Part shown: piece after piece, positions 43,690 to 53,229 of the stretch | Layout of the letters: each line of letters starts with the position of its first letter | How positions within the stretch are numbered: position 1 is the stretch's first letter | Source of the DNA: Arthrobacter sp. StoSoilB22 | GTDB taxonomy: Bacteria > Actinomycetota > Actinomycetes > Actinomycetales > Micrococcaceae | Reading direction: 5' to 3' | Assembly: GCF_019977315.1 (NCBI RefSeq) | Contig: NZ_AP024652.1 | Coordinates: 682,001-746,000 of the forward strand | DNA: 64,000 nt | Notes under the pieces: model-generated | The model's input: the letters and a program-made list of their open reading frames with translations, nothing else | What the model was told of the DNA's origin: nothing | The model's database searches: none | Program-made: the position numbers and the translations under genes

Positions 43690-43790
43690 GCTCTTCTCGC
43701 GTGCCCGATTCGGGGGTTCCCTGCGGAGGATGCCGTTCGCACGGCACGGTGTGCAGCGAGCCATCGAATCGGGAGGGCCCGGGCATAGAG

Positions 43791-43869
43791 AAGCCCCGCT
43801 GCTGGGCTGCCTCCCCGGCGGTCGGGGTCACTTGTTGCGAAAAGTGCAGGCAGCCCAGCGTCGGGGCTT
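43791..43869. terminator. Large hairpin between convergent MFS and aceB genes
   Basis: Arms 43791-43812 (AAGCCCCGCTGCTGGGCTGC) and 43848-43869 are complementary with a mismatch, separated by a 35-bp loop that contains a smaller CCCC/GGGG hairpin. Position between convergent stops supports a bidirectional terminator. Nothing else is seen in 43690-43892. Confidence 0.65.
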
Positions 43870-43892
43870 GATTGTGTCGCTACTCAGTAGAT

Positions 43893-45545
43893 CTAAGCGG
43901 CGACGAGCTCCTCTTTCGTGGCCTCTTCACGGGCCTCGGTGAGGAAGCGGGCGTACGCGGGGATGGTCAGGAAGGTGGGGAATTCTTCGGCCAAGGTGAC
44001 TTCTTCGAAGATGGCGCGGGCGTCAGCGAAGCGGTCTCCGTCGAAGCGTTCCAGGCGGGCGTATTCCTCATCCAGCATGTCCTCCACCCACTGCGCGGTG
44101 ATGATGTCTCCGTGGTCCGTGATGGCGTGGGAGTGGATCCACTGCCAGAGCTGGGAACGGGAGATCTCCGCTGTGGCGGCGTCTTCCATGAGGTTGTGGA
44201 TGGCCACGGCCCCGTTGCCGCGCAGCCAGGACTCGATGTAGCGGATGCCCACCTCGATGTTCAGGCGAACCCCGCCCTCGGTGATGGTGCCCTCGGTGCT
44301 GGCGATGTCGATCAGTGCACGGTCATCCGGGGTGACGTCCTCGCGGGAGCGGTCCAACTGGTTGGGCTTGTTGCCCAGCACCTTGTCAAAGACCTCGCGT
44401 GCCACGGGCACCAGATCCGGGTGGGCCACCCACGAACCGTCAAAGCCGTCGTTGGCCTCGCGGGTCTTGTCAGCACGAACCTTCTCGAACGACGCCGTGT
44501 TCGCGGCCTCGTCCTTCCGGTTCGGAACCGCTGCTGCCATGCCCCCAATGGCCATGGCACCGCGGCGGTGGCAGGCCCGGACCAACTGCTCGGTGTAAGC
44601 ACGCATGAACGGCTGGGTCATGGTCACCTGGCCACGGTCCGGGAGCACGAAACGCGGTCCACGGGTGCGGAAGTTCTTGATCAGGGAGAAGATGTAGTCC
44701 CAGCGGCCGGCGTTCAAACCCGAAGCATGGTCCCGAAGTTCGTACAGGATCTCTTCCATCTCAAACGCGGCGGTGATGGTTTCGATCAGCACCGTGGCGC
44801 GGATGGTGCCCTGCGGGATGCCCAGCAGGTCCTGCGCCAGGACGAAGATGTCGTTCCACAACCGGGCTTCGAGGTGGTTCTCGATCTTAGGCAAGTAGAA
44901 GTACGGGCCCTTGCCCTGGGCCAGCAGCCGGCGGGCGTTGTGGAAGAAGAACAGCCCAAAGTCCACAATGCCGCCGGCGATCGGCTTCCCGTCAATGAGC
45001 ATGTGCTTCTCCGGCAGGTGCCAACCACGCGGGCGAACCACAATAGTGGGCAGGTCCTCGGCGGCCTTGAGCTTGTACTCCTTGCCCTCAGGAGAAGTGA
45101 AATCGATCCGCCGCTCCAGCGCATCCGTCAGGTTCAGCTGCCCCTGAATCACGTTGCGCCACGTCGGCGTGGACGAGTCCTCCATGTCCGCCAGCCACAC
45201 CTTCGCACCAGAGTTCAGGGCATTGATGGTCATCTTCTTATCCACCGGGCCCGTGATCTCAACACGACGATCCTCCAGCCCGGGCGCCGGGGGAGCGACC
45301 CGCCAAGACGGGTCATTCCGGATGGCCTCGGTCTGCGGCAGGAACCGCGGATCCTGGCCCCCTGAAATCTGGTTGCGGCGGGCGTGCCGTGCCTGCATCA
45401 GCTCCTGACGACGATCCGCCGTCGCCCGATGCAACTTGCCAATGAACTCGAGGGCGTCCGGCGTGAGGACCTCGTTCTGCCGGCAAATGGGCTGCGCGGT
45501 GATGGTGATGCCATTGATAGTGAAGTTGTCAGTGAAGCTGTTCAT
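43893..45545 (-). CDS. aceB: Malate synthase A (glyoxylate shunt)
   Basis: A 550-residue malate synthase that condenses glyoxylate and acetyl-CoA to malate. The family signature is present: [20 protein letters not shown], plus [17 protein letters not shown] and [18 protein letters not shown]. Length fits isoform A. I start at ATG 45545 with AGGAGAG 6 bp upstream, not at the in-frame start 24 bp earlier. It is the next gene downstream of aceA on the same strand, separated by 221 bp with a hairpin, so it likely has its own promoter. Confidence 0.95.
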   Translation of the reverse strand: MNSFTDNFTINGITITAQPICRQNEVLTPDALEFIGKLHRATADRRQELMQARHARRNQISGGQDPRFLPQTEAIRNDPSWRVAPPAPGLEDRRVEITGPVDKKMTINALNSGAKVWLADMEDSSTPTWRNVIQGQLNLTDALERRIDFTSPEGKEYKLKAAEDLPTIVVRPRGWHLPEKHMLIDGKPIAGGIVDFGLFFFHNARRLLAQGKGPYFYLPKIENHLEARLWNDIFVLAQDLLGIPQGTIRATVLIETITAAFEMEEILYELRDHASGLNAGRWDYIFSLIKNFRTRGPRFVLPDRGQVTMTQPFMRAYTEQLVRACHRRGAMAIGGMAAAVPNRKDEAANTASFEKVRADKTREANDGFDGSWVAHPDLVPVAREVFDKVLGNKPNQLDRSREDVTPDDRALIDIASTEGTITEGGVRLNIEVGIRYIESWLRGNGAVAIHNLMEDAATAEISRSQLWQWIHSHAITDHGDIITAQWVEDMLDEEYARLERFDGDRFADARAIFEEVTLAEEFPTFLTIPAYARFLTEAREEATKEELVAA

Positions 45546-45650
45546 TTCAATCTCTCCTATGAGAAGCAAATGTTCGACGGCGGCACGTCCGTGAGGTGCG
45601 CACGAGGCCGAAGGGCCGGTAATGCGGCAGCCTGCGTAAAGGGGCCCTGT

Positions 45651-45690
45651 ATCCGCCCTCGACCGAGTTCTACGAGGTCATAGGGCGGAT
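45651..45690 (-). terminator. Hairpin downstream of aceA
   Basis: Arms ATCCGCCCT (45651-45659) and AGGGCGGAT (45682-45690), supported by outer GCCTGC/GCAGGC pairing. It lies 77 bp after the aceA stop in transcription direction and before aceB, so it may attenuate or end the aceA transcript. Confidence 0.55.
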
Positions 45691-45766
45691 ATGGGGATAG
45701 CAGGCAGAGCGTTGCCGGTCTGTAGGCCGGAGGTTCAGGCCGGGACCAGCTGCCGTCGGGTGTTGA

Positions 45767-47083
45767 TTAGTGGAATTGGCCTTCTTCGGTGGATCCCACC
45801 AGGGCCAAAGTGGATGCGTTCGGGTTGAGCGCGGTTGCGATGTCGTCGAAGTAGCCGGTGCCGACTTCGCGCTGGTGCTTGGTGGCGGTGTAGCCGCGGG
45901 ACTCGGAGGCGAATTCCTTCTCCTGGAGCTCGACGTAGGCGCTCATGCCTTCACGGGCGTAGCCGTGGGCGAGGTCGAACATGGAGTAGTTCAGGGCGTG
46001 GAATCCGGCCAGGGTGATGAACTGGAACGTGAAGCCCATGGCACCGAGCTCACGCTGGAACTTGGCGATGGTGGCGTCGTCCAGGTGCTTGCGCCAGTTG
46101 AAGGACGGGGAGCAGTTGTAGGAGAGCATCTGGTCCGGGAACTCCGCCTTGACCGATTCGGCGAACTTACGGGCCAGTTCCAGGTCCGGGGTGCCGGTCT
46201 CCATCCAGATGAGGTCGGAGTACGGTGCGTAGGCCTTTGCACGGGCGATGCAGGGTTCGATTCCGTTGCGGACCTTGTAGAAGCCCTCGGCGGTACGTTC
46301 GCCGGTGATGAACTCCTGGTCGCGCTCGTCAACGTCTGAGGTGATCAGGGTTGCTGCCTCGGCGTCGGTGCGGGCGATGACCACCGTGGGGGTACCGGCG
46401 ACGTCGGCTGCCAGGCGGGCTGCGTTCAGGGTCCGGATGTGCTGCTGGGTGGGAATCAGGACCTTGCCGCCCAAGTGGCCACACTTCTTCTCCGATGCGA
46501 GCTGGTCTTCCCAGTGAACGCCCGAGGCGCCTGCGGTGATCATGGACTTCATGAGCTCGTAGGCGTTGAGCGGGCCACCGAAACCTGCTTCGGCGTCGGC
46601 GACGATCGGGACCAACCAGTCTTCAACGGTCTTGACGCCCTCGGCATACTCGATCTGGTCTGCGCGGAGCAGCGCGTTGTTGATGCGGCGGACAACCTGG
46701 GGTACCGAGTTGGCCGGGTACAGGGACTGGTCCGGGTAGGTCTGGCCCGAAAGGTTGGCGTCAGCGGCTACCTGCCAACCGGAGAGGTAGATGGCGCGGA
46801 GGCCAGCCTTGACCTGCTGCACCGCCTGATTGCCGGTCAGGGCCCCGAGGGCGTTGGTGTAGCCGCCGGTGGGAGCTTCCTCGGTGAGCTGCTTCCACAG
46901 CTTCTCCGAACCGCGGCGGGCCAGGGTGTGCTCTTCGGAGACGCGACCACGGAGGCGGACGACGTCGGTGGCCGAGTAATCACGGGTGACGCCTTCCCAC
47001 CGCGGGTTGGCGGACCATTCAAGTTCCAGCGCTGCGGCCTGCTGCTCTGCGGACTGCTCTGCGGGTTCAAATGATGCGGTCAT
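45767..47083 (-). CDS. aceA: Isocitrate lyase (glyoxylate shunt)
   Basis: A 438-residue isocitrate lyase that splits isocitrate to succinate and glyoxylate. The catalytic loop motif KKCGH is present in [14 protein letters not shown], together with [20 protein letters not shown] and [22 protein letters not shown] 47083 with TAGGAGAT upstream; the frame is open to 47197 but the extra N-terminus is atypical. Divergent from the RamB-like regulator, which in Corynebacterium represses the shunt genes. Confidence 0.96.
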   Translation of the reverse strand: MTASFEPAEQSAEQQAAALELEWSANPRWEGVTRDYSATDVVRLRGRVSEEHTLARRGSEKLWKQLTEEAPTGGYTNALGALTGNQAVQQVKAGLRAIYLSGWQVAADANLSGQTYPDQSLYPANSVPQVVRRINNALLRADQIEYAEGVKTVEDWLVPIVADAEAGFGGPLNAYELMKSMITAGASGVHWEDQLASEKKCGHLGGKVLIPTQQHIRTLNAARLAADVAGTPTVVIARTDAEAATLITSDVDERDQEFITGERTAEGFYKVRNGIEPCIARAKAYAPYSDLIWMETGTPDLELARKFAESVKAEFPDQMLSYNCSPSFNWRKHLDDATIAKFQRELGAMGFTFQFITLAGFHALNYSMFDLAHGYAREGMSAYVELQEKEFASESRGYTATKHQREVGTGYFDDIATALNPNASTLALVGSTEEGQFH

Positions 47084-47103
47084 TTTTGATCTCCTATGTG
47101 GTG

Positions 47104-47153
47104 CCCGGGCCGGCCACCGCTGCGCCTTTGCTGCATTGGCCGGCTTGCCCGGG
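47104..47153 (-). promoter_or_regulatory. Stem-loop in the aceA leader
   Basis: Arms CCCGGGCCGGCCA (47104-47116) and TGGCCGGCTTGCCCGGG (47137-47153) pair with a small bulge, 20 bp upstream of the aceA start codon. Depending on where transcription starts it is either an mRNA structure affecting aceA or an operator. No clear Corynebacterium-type RamB box was identified. Confidence 0.45.
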
Positions 47154-47228
47154 ATCTGTATTTCTTTTTCGTAAGTCCTACTTTTCTGCACTTCCAAGAG
47201 GGTTGCTAGAGGAAAACTATGGAAAGAA

Positions 47229-48743
47229 ATGCACTTCTTCGCGTATTCTCAAGAAATGTCGCCTGTGAGCTGGAATCGCGAAGTAGCATCGCCGTCGTTG
47301 TCCGCTGCGTCCCCTGAACTGGACGTCATCAGCCTTGGCCGCCGCGTGCGCCATCTGCGCAAGCAGGCCGGGCTGACGCTGGATGACTTGAGTGCCGCCG
47401 TCGGGACCGCCCCGAGCCAGTTGAGCCTGATCGAAAACGGCAAGCGCGAACCCAAACTGGGGCTGCTGCAGCAGCTCGCCGCGTCACTGAATGTGACCAT
47501 CGATCAGCTGCTGGGGGCCGAGCCGCCCAGCCGCAGGGCAGCCTTGGAAATCGAGCTGGAACGGTACCAGCGCGGGCCGCTGTACGAATCCCTGAATCTG
47601 CCCAAAATCCGCATCAGCTCGCGGCTTCCGCTCGATGTGCTGGAGTCGCAGGTGGGGCTGCTTCAGGAACTCGAACGCAAACTAAATGAGCAGGTGGCGA
47701 CGCCGGAAGAAGCCCGCCGCGCGAACGGCGAGTTGCGTGCCATGATGCGCGAGCGCGGTAACTATTTCCCCGAGTATGAGGCGGAGGCGCAGAAGGTCCT
47801 CAAAGGGGTCGGCTACACCACGGGTCCGCTCAGCCAGCACGTCATTGCGGACATCGCCGAGAACCTTGGATTTACGCTGCATCACGTGGGCGATTTGCCG
47901 CACTCCACGCGGTCCGTGACCGATTTGAAGAACCGCAGAATTTATCTTACGCAGAACCAGCGCCAGGATCACGATCCGCGGTCTGTTTTGCTCCAGGCGC
48001 TGGGACACTACGTCCTGGGTCATGAAACTCCCCGGAACTACGGGGACTTCCTGGCGCAGCGGGTGGCCACCAACTACTTTGCCGCGGCGTTGTTGCTGCC
48101 GGAGCAGGCCACGGTGGAGTTCCTGCAGAAGGCCAAGGCCGCCAAGGAAATCGCCGTGGAGGACATCCGCGACGCCTTCGCAGTCTCCTACGAAACCGCT
48201 GCGCACCGCTTCACCAACCTGGCCACCAAGCACCTGGGCATCACCACACACTTCCAGAAGACCCACCAGTCCGGCATCATCTACAAGGCCTACGAGAACG
48301 ATGGCGTGGCCTTCCCGCAGGACCACACGGGGGCCATCGAGGGTCAGCCGTCGTGCAAGGCATGGACTTCCCGTGCAGTGTTCGATGTGCCGGACAAGTT
48401 CAGCGCGTACAGCCAGTACACGGACACGCCATCGGGCACGTACTGGTGCACGGCGCGTACGGAACGTTCGGCGGCTGGTGAATTTTCCTTGAGCATCGGC
48501 GTGCCTTACCAGCATGTGAAGTGGTTCCGTGGCCGGGAGACCACGGCGCGGGCAACGTCAAACTGCCCGGACCCGAATTGCTGCAAGCGTCCCCCGGCCT
48601 CGCTGGCGAACGAGTGGGCCGGCAATGCGTGGCCCTCCGCCCGCGCACACTCGCACCTGCTGGCCGCCATGCCCCCGGGTGCGTTCCCGGGCGTGGACGA
48701 GACCGAGGTGTACAGCTTCCTGGCGGCCCACTCCGAGCGCTGA
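47229..48743 (+). CDS. ramB: RamB-like XRE-family regulator with ImmA/IrrE-type domain
   Basis: A 504-residue regulator. The N-terminal XRE HTH covers about residues 28-85 ([35 protein letters not shown]). A long helical linker follows, then an IrrE/DUF955-like peptidase-fold region ([20 protein letters not shown], where the usual HExxH is replaced by GHYVLGH) and a C-terminal short-chain fatty-acyl regulator domain with Cys residues ([10 protein letters not shown]). This is the RamB architecture, regulator of acetate metabolism. Start may be 47229 or ATG 47256. Divergent from aceA, its expected target. Confidence 0.88.
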   Translation: MHFFAYSQEMSPVSWNREVASPSLSAASPELDVISLGRRVRHLRKQAGLTLDDLSAAVGTAPSQLSLIENGKREPKLGLLQQLAASLNVTIDQLLGAEPPSRRAALEIELERYQRGPLYESLNLPKIRISSRLPLDVLESQVGLLQELERKLNEQVATPEEARRANGELRAMMRERGNYFPEYEAEAQKVLKGVGYTTGPLSQHVIADIAENLGFTLHHVGDLPHSTRSVTDLKNRRIYLTQNQRQDHDPRSVLLQALGHYVLGHETPRNYGDFLAQRVATNYFAAALLLPEQATVEFLQKAKAAKEIAVEDIRDAFAVSYETAAHRFTNLATKHLGITTHFQKTHQSGIIYKAYENDGVAFPQDHTGAIEGQPSCKAWTSRAVFDVPDKFSAYSQYTDTPSGTYWCTARTERSAAGEFSLSIGVPYQHVKWFRGRETTARATSNCPDPNCCKRPPASLANEWAGNAWPSARAHSHLLAAMPPGAFPGVDETEVYSFLAAHSER

Positions 48744-48794
48744 CGCTCTCTCACGTCCCGCGTGTTAGAGCCGATCGCTCTCTCACGTCCTGCG
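48744..48794 (-). repeat. Paired intergenic repeat, 32-bp period (locus 1)
   Basis: Two copies of CGCTCTCTCACGTCCYGCG (48744-48762 and 48776-48794), exactly 32 bp apart, start directly after the ramB stop codon. Read on the minus strand the unit is GGACGTGAGAGAGCGATCGG. The same unit occurs in pairs with the same 32-bp period at 58073 and 59783. The rest of 48795-48969 shows nothing else I can name. Confidence 0.8.
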
Positions 48795-48969
48795 TAGTGG
48801 GCTATGGCGCTTGCTGCCAAACCCTCAGATTAGAGGGCCGGGCTACTTCATGAGATGGCTGGTGCTCAACAGTCAATGCGGCGGCGCCCGGCCCCTTGAA
48901 GGTCTTCGCGCCTGAGGAGTAGCCTGCACGCAAGAAGCGGAGATTGCAGGATTGGCCTAGGAGCGCGGC

Positions 48970-49353
48970 ATGAATGTGCTAAGCCAGATACTCGCTGGAT
49001 CCACCGGCCTGGCACTGATAAGCGTTGGCGTCCTGGAGATCTTCTTCCATGGCGACCAACGGTTCCACCGGATCTTCCTGATCAGGCCGGAAGACGTGCG
49101 CGCAGTTCGGATGTGGGCGATGAATGTTGGAGCCTACAACATCACCTTCGGCCTTGGCATCGCAGTGGGCCTGTGGCTAGTGAACTTCTCAGGCACTCCC
49201 GCCAGCGGGTCAGCCATAGTGATTTTCTGCTGCGCGTGCCACGTCTTCCTTGGTTTCTGGCTGTGGGTCACAGAGAAGCGCCTCCTGCTCAGCGCCATCG
49301 GCCAGGCGCTCTTCCCGGCGTTGGCAATCGTCTTTTACCTTGTATTTCGCTAG
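48970..49353 (+). CDS. DUF1304 family small membrane protein
   Basis: A 127-residue protein with four predicted helices (LAGSTGLALISVGVLEIFFH, AYNITFGLGIAVGLWLVNF, IVIFCCACHVFLGFWLWV, LFPALAIVFYLVF) and the DUF1304 pattern of a conserved HDQRF loop and VRMWAMNVGAYN. AGGAG lies upstream of the ATG. Function unknown. It converges on the TetR gene with a 50-bp gap. Confidence 0.85.
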   Translation: MNVLSQILAGSTGLALISVGVLEIFFHGDQRFHRIFLIRPEDVRAVRMWAMNVGAYNITFGLGIAVGLWLVNFSGTPASGSAIVIFCCACHVFLGFWLWVTEKRLLLSAIGQALFPALAIVFYLVFR

Positions 49354-49403
49354 GGGGTGGTAGTTGGCGAAGGCTGGTCAAAGGGCAGCGGGCGAGCCAG
49401 GGA

Positions 49404-50018
49404 TCAGCGGACCAGTCGCTTCACCAGCACGGCCGCAGCATCAACAACCTCGTCGGCCTCGTGCTTGGAGGCGCTCAGGGCAACTTCCTGGCCGGACACA
49501 GTCACGATGTCCGTGATCACGGCTACGGTGAGTCGGCCCAGGGTGTCGTCGCTGGCGCCGAGGAGCACGGTGTTCTGCCGGACCCACTCGCGCCCACGTT
49601 CCCGCCGCAGGACTTCGAAGCCTGGGGGAGTGTCGCCCTCGATGAACACGCGCTCCAGGTCCCGGTGCTTCCACGTGTAGTCGAAGTAGCTCCGGCTGCC
49701 TACGTTGAAAAGTGCCAGGGGATCGGATTCGCCGGCCTTCCGGGCTTTGGCCACGGCCGCGGCAACGAGCTTTTCGTGTTCGTTTTGGTAGTCGTCCCAA
49801 AGTGCGAGGAAGAGTTCGGTTTTGCCACCAAAGTGGTGGTAGAGGCTGCCAACGCTGGATCCCGCGCGGGAAACAATGTCGGAGATGCTCGCGTCGGTGA
49901 AGCCATGTTCCACGAAAACGTGGGTGGCAGCGTCCAGCAGGTTGCGTTGGGTGGCTGCTGTCCGGGTCCATTGCCACGAGCCCGCGTTGCTGGCTACTTC
50001 GGACGTCTTACGGACCAC
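49404..50018 (-). CDS. TetR/AcrR family transcriptional regulator
   Basis: A 204-residue TetR regulator. The HTH region is LLDAATHVFVEHGFTDASIS...SSVGSLYHHFGGKTELF. The start is GTG 50018 after GAGAGGAG; the frame is open to 50255 but that part is non-coding in character. Divergent from the cytochrome b gene, with a 302-bp region holding palindromes, so it may control that gene. Ligand unknown. Confidence 0.87.
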   Translation of the reverse strand: MVRKTSEVASNAGSWQWTRTAATQRNLLDAATHVFVEHGFTDASISDIVSRAGSSVGSLYHHFGGKTELFLALWDDYQNEHEKLVAAAVAKARKAGESDPLALFNVGSRSYFDYTWKHRDLERVFIEGDTPPGFEVLRRERGREWVRQNTVLLGASDDTLGRLTVAVITDIVTVSGQEVALSASKHEADEVVDAAAVLVKRLVR

Positions 50019-50252
50019 GCTTGGGCTCCTCTCGCAGGCAGGACGTAGATCGGAGTGTCGGACGGCTATTTTCTGGAATCCTACCTCCGAAAGAATCCAC
50101 ATAGCCAACAACAAGTCTTGACTGAGCCTTGAACTGCGGGAAATAATTCTGGAAGTCTGTTCTAGAAATACACATTGCGGCATGTATCCGAATGCTGCGA
50201 TTTTTGACGCAGGACGCCCCGAAACCCGGGTGCCGTTTTTACCGTCGGGCTG

Positions 50253-50286
50253 CAACTGGTTGAATCGCTATATAGCGCCAACTGGT
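50253..50286. promoter_or_regulatory. Palindrome CGCTATATAGCG flanked by CAACTGGT direct repeats
   Basis: CGCTATATAGCG (50266-50277) is a perfect 12-bp palindrome. It is bracketed by identical CAACTGGT copies at 50253-50260 and 50279-50286 (26-bp spacing). It lies 35 bp before the cytochrome b start and is a candidate operator or promoter core. Elsewhere in 50019-50320 the pair TTCTGGAA/TTCTAGAA (about 50139-50166) also forms two imperfect palindromes. Confidence 0.5.
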
Positions 50287-50320
50287 CGCAGCCAAACAAG
50301 CCAGAGAGGAACGCGGCCTG

Positions 50321-51253
50321 ATGTCCGTTTCAAGCAAGTCGTCCGGGATCACGTCGAACAGGTGGTTCAAGCCCGTCGTCGTCACCGCAGGAGCTTTGGT
50401 GGTGGCACTGATCCTGGTGCTCGTTGCTCAATGGCTCCGGACCCTTCAGCCCGTGCAGCAGTTCCTGGTGGACTACCCCGGGCACTCGGCCATTCCCGAG
50501 GGCACCCCCACTGGCTTCCCCGCGTGGCTCGGGTGGCAGCACTTCCTCAACATGTTCTTCATCGTTCTGATCATCCGTTCGGGCTGGCAGGTACGCACCA
50601 CCACCCGCCCGGCCGCCAACTGGACCAGAAACAACAAAGGTCTCATCAAGACCAAGAACCCACCCACCAAGATCAGCCTGGATCTCTGGTTCCACCTGAC
50701 GCTGGACGCACTCTGGGTCTTGAACGGCATCATCTTCATCGTGCTCCTCTTCGCCACCGGCCAGTGGTTGCGCATTGTCCCCACCAACTGGGACGTCTTC
50801 CCGAACGCGGTCTCAGCAGGCCTGCAATACGCCTCGCTGAATTGGCCCGTCGAAAACGGCTGGAACAACTACAACAGCCTGCAGCTCCTGACCTACTTCA
50901 TCACGGTCTTCATCGCGGCCCCGCTGGCCATCATTACCGGAATCAGGATGTCCGGTGCGTGGCCCAAGAGGGCCGCGATCAACAAGTTCTACCCAATCGA
51001 GCTTGCCCGCAAGATCCACTTCCCAGTGATGATCTACTTCGTGGCCTTCGTGATTGTCCACGTCACGCTGGTGCTGGCAACCGGCGCTCTCAGGAACCTC
51101 AACCACATGTACGCGTCCACTGACGATAACAACAGCTGGTGGGGCTTCGGCATCTTCGCTGCGTCCATTGTCTTCACCGCGGCGGCCTGGTTCCTGGCCC
51201 GACCACTGTTCCTGCGGCCCATTGCCTCGCTGATGGGCAAGGTCTCGCGTTAG
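50321..51253 (+). CDS. Cytochrome b/b6-domain membrane protein
   Basis: A 310-residue membrane protein with about five to six helices. Candidate heme ligands are His in WQHFLNMFF, FHLTLDALWV, RKIHFPVMIYF and VIVHVTLVLA, the spacing expected for a diheme cytochrome b561/formate-dehydrogenase-gamma-like fold. Relatives usually pair with a molybdopterin oxidoreductase, but none is nearby. It may pass electrons from quinol to an unlinked partner. It is followed by a strong terminator and is likely monocistronic. Confidence 0.8.
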   Translation: MSVSSKSSGITSNRWFKPVVVTAGALVVALILVLVAQWLRTLQPVQQFLVDYPGHSAIPEGTPTGFPAWLGWQHFLNMFFIVLIIRSGWQVRTTTRPAANWTRNNKGLIKTKNPPTKISLDLWFHLTLDALWVLNGIIFIVLLFATGQWLRIVPTNWDVFPNAVSAGLQYASLNWPVENGWNNYNSLQLLTYFITVFIAAPLAIITGIRMSGAWPKRAAINKFYPIELARKIHFPVMIYFVAFVIVHVTLVLATGALRNLNHMYASTDDNNSWWGFGIFAASIVFTAAAWFLARPLFLRPIASLMGKVSR

Positions 51254-51296
51254 CGTCCCCACGTTCGCACAAAGAAAAACTTCGCGCAAAGAAAAC

Positions 51297-51326
51297 AGCC
51301 GCCCCGGAAGTGTTTCCGGGGCGGCT
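51297..51326. terminator. Hairpin terminator between cytochrome b and thiD
   Basis: Perfect 13-bp arms AGCCGCCCCGGAA and its complement (51314-51326) with a 4-bp loop, followed by GCTT. It lies between convergent stop codons and serves both genes. Confidence 0.88.
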
Positions 51327-51349
51327 GCTTGCGTCTGTAACGAGAGAGG

Positions 51350-52195
51350 CTAGGACAGAGCCCCACCCTGCCACAGTGCATCAAACGGAGCGCCGGAGGA
51401 CACCCGGTTCTTGATACCGGCAGTCACGAAAGCTTTCGCGGTGCGGGCGGCTTCAAGGGGCGTCGCGCCCTTGGCCAGTTCGGCGGTCACAGCGGCAGCA
51501 AGCGAGCAGCCGGCACCGGACACGGCCACTTCGCCAACCTTCGGGGCGCGCAGGACCTCCAGCGTCTCACCGTCGTAGTAAACGTCGACGGCGTCAGGGC
51601 CTTCCAGCCGCACCCCACCTTTGGCGAGGACTGCTGCGCCGCTGATTTCATGAATGCGAACGGCGGCAGCCTTGAGGGACTCTTCGTCGGTGATGGTGAG
51701 CCCGGACAGGGACTCGGCTTCAAAGTGGTTAGGAGTCACGAAGGTAGCCAGCGGCAGGATTTGTGCCTTCAAAGCTTGGTCGGTGTCCAGCGCGTGTCCC
51801 GGTTCCTGGCCCTTGCAGATCAGCACCGGGTCCAGCACCACGTGCTTGAACGCGCCATCAGTCAGCGCCTTCTCCACCGTGCTGATGGTTGCCGGGCTTC
51901 CGAGCATGCCGATCTTGACGGTGTCCAGCACCGATGGTGCGCCGGAAGCGGCACCGTAGGCCGCCGTCGTGGCCTCCAGTTGGTCTGCGATGACCTGCTG
52001 GTCCACCGGCACAAAACGGTGGTTCCAGTTGTCCTTCGGGTTGAAGGAAACGATGCAGGTGAGGTTCGCGATGCCGAACACGCCGAGTTCCTGGAAGGTC
52101 TTGAGGTCGGCCTGCGCGCCGGCGCCTCCGGTCGCTTCGGAGCCGGCAATGGTCAGGGCAATGGCAGGGGCAACGGCTGAAGTCATGGTTTCCAT
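51350..52195 (-). CDS. thiD: Hydroxymethylpyrimidine/phosphomethylpyrimidine kinase
   Basis: A 281-residue ThiD kinase of the ribokinase fold. ALTIAGSEATGGAGAQADLKTF is the N-terminal signature, with VLDPVLICKGQEPG, FVTPNHFEAESLSG and the catalytic SGAGCSLAAAVTAELAKG near the C-terminus. It phosphorylates HMP and HMP-P in thiamine synthesis or salvage. ATG 52195 or 52186 may be used. It stands alone here; no TPP riboswitch fits the short upstream gap. Confidence 0.93.
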   Translation of the reverse strand: METMTSAVAPAIALTIAGSEATGGAGAQADLKTFQELGVFGIANLTCIVSFNPKDNWNHRFVPVDQQVIADQLEATTAAYGAASGAPSVLDTVKIGMLGSPATISTVEKALTDGAFKHVVLDPVLICKGQEPGHALDTDQALKAQILPLATFVTPNHFEAESLSGLTITDEESLKAAAVRIHEISGAAVLAKGGVRLEGPDAVDVYYDGETLEVLRAPKVGEVAVSGAGCSLAAAVTAELAKGATPLEAARTAKAFVTAGIKNRVSSGAPFDALWQGGALS

Positions 52196-52251
52196 TTTGC
52201 CAGTTTCCCGGTCGTACGCCGATTCCGGCCCGTGAAAGGTGCTCGTGAGGC

Positions 52252-53229
52252 CTAGCCGTGCAGCGCCCTGTAGGCAGCTTCGGCCGCCGGATGCAGCGGG
52301 ATACCCGCGGTGTTGATGAGCGTCTCCGGGCTAAGGAATTGCACGCCGGTGCTGGATGTGGGAACCAGATCCTGGGCTTGTTCCACCAGCACCTCCACAG
52401 TTTGCCGAACAACATGGTCGGCCAGGTCCCTGCGGCACAGGAGTAGGTTGGCAACGCCCACCGTCCAGACGGCGGGAGCGTTGCCATAGCTGTTTGCGGG
52501 GATCAGGACGCGATCGTAAAAGAACCCCGACTGAGCCCGCGTCGCCGGGATGAGCTCGGAAATATCCAGTAGCCGAAGTCCAATGTCCTTTGCTGCGGCA
52601 GCGATGGGAGCGGTGGGCACTCCTCCCGATTGGATCATCACGTTTATTGAACCGTCCTGCAGTGAGGCCAGGGCCTGGTTTAGGCCGAGGTTGACTTGCT
52701 TCACGGCGCGGGGCGGCTCAGAAAGTCCCGCAGCAGTCAGGATGCGTCCAGCGGTCAGGGTGGTCCCCGAGCCCACTTCACCCACGCCCGCGGTCTTCCC
52801 GGCGAGGTCTGCCAGGGTCCGTATCCCGCTGTCTTCGCGGACGATGCAGTGGACATAGTTCTGGTACACCTTGCCCAGCGCCACCAAACCCTCTCCGGTC
52901 CGGCTGGTGGCAGCGGCCTGGGCTGCTGCATCTGCCAGTGCGACGGCGAACGTCGCCTCGCCGGATAAGACCCGCTGGATGTTCTCCAGACTGCCGCCAG
53001 TGGTCAATGCGACGGCCCTTTCGGCGATGCGCTCCCGCTGCAACAGGCCTGCCAGGAGAGTGGCGAACTCCAGATAGAAGCCACCGGATTCACCACCGGC
53101 AACCGTGAGCTCCTGCAGGGGTTCCTCCGGCGTGCAGGCGGTGGTCGTCGCGAGCAGGCTGCCGCCCAGGCCGATCGCGATGGCGGTTTTGAGGGCGTTC
53201 CGCCGGGAGAACCTGGGTAAGTCAGGCAT
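52252..53229 (-). CDS. TAXI family TRAP-type solute-binding lipoprotein
   Basis: A 325-residue TAXI protein (TRAP-associated extracytoplasmic immunogenic). The lipobox is in LATTTAC near residue 32 after an Arg-rich start (RFSRRNALKTAIAI), possibly Tat-exported. Family segments include VAGGESGGFYLEFATLLAG, GVGEVGSGTTLTAGRIL and DGSINVMIQSGG. TRAP permease genes are absent. It overlaps the histidine kinase stop by 8 bp, so it may serve as a ligand-binding accessory to the sensor (inference). Confidence 0.88.
   Translation of the reverse strand: MPDLPRFSRRNALKTAIAIGLGGSLLATTTACTPEEPLQELTVAGGESGGFYLEFATLLAGLLQRERIAERAVALTTGGSLENIQRVLSGEATFAVALADAAAQAAATSRTGEGLVALGKVYQNYVHCIVREDSGIRTLADLAGKTAGVGEVGSGTTLTAGRILTAAGLSEPPRAVKQVNLGLNQALASLQDGSINVMIQSGGVPTAPIAAAAKDIGLRLLDISELIPATRAQSGFFYDRVLIPANSYGNAPAVWTVGVANLLLCRRDLADHVVRQTVEVLVEQAQDLVPTSSTGVQFLSPETLINTAGIPLHPAAEAAYRALHG

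Noticed and set aside
43872-45365. Open frame of nearly 500 codons on the plus strand opposite aceB
   Set aside because: Mirror frame of malate synthase; composition is that of antisense translation.
52196-52251. TPP riboswitch upstream of thiD
   Set aside because: The gap is only 56 bp and no TPP-aptamer-like conserved sequence is visible.
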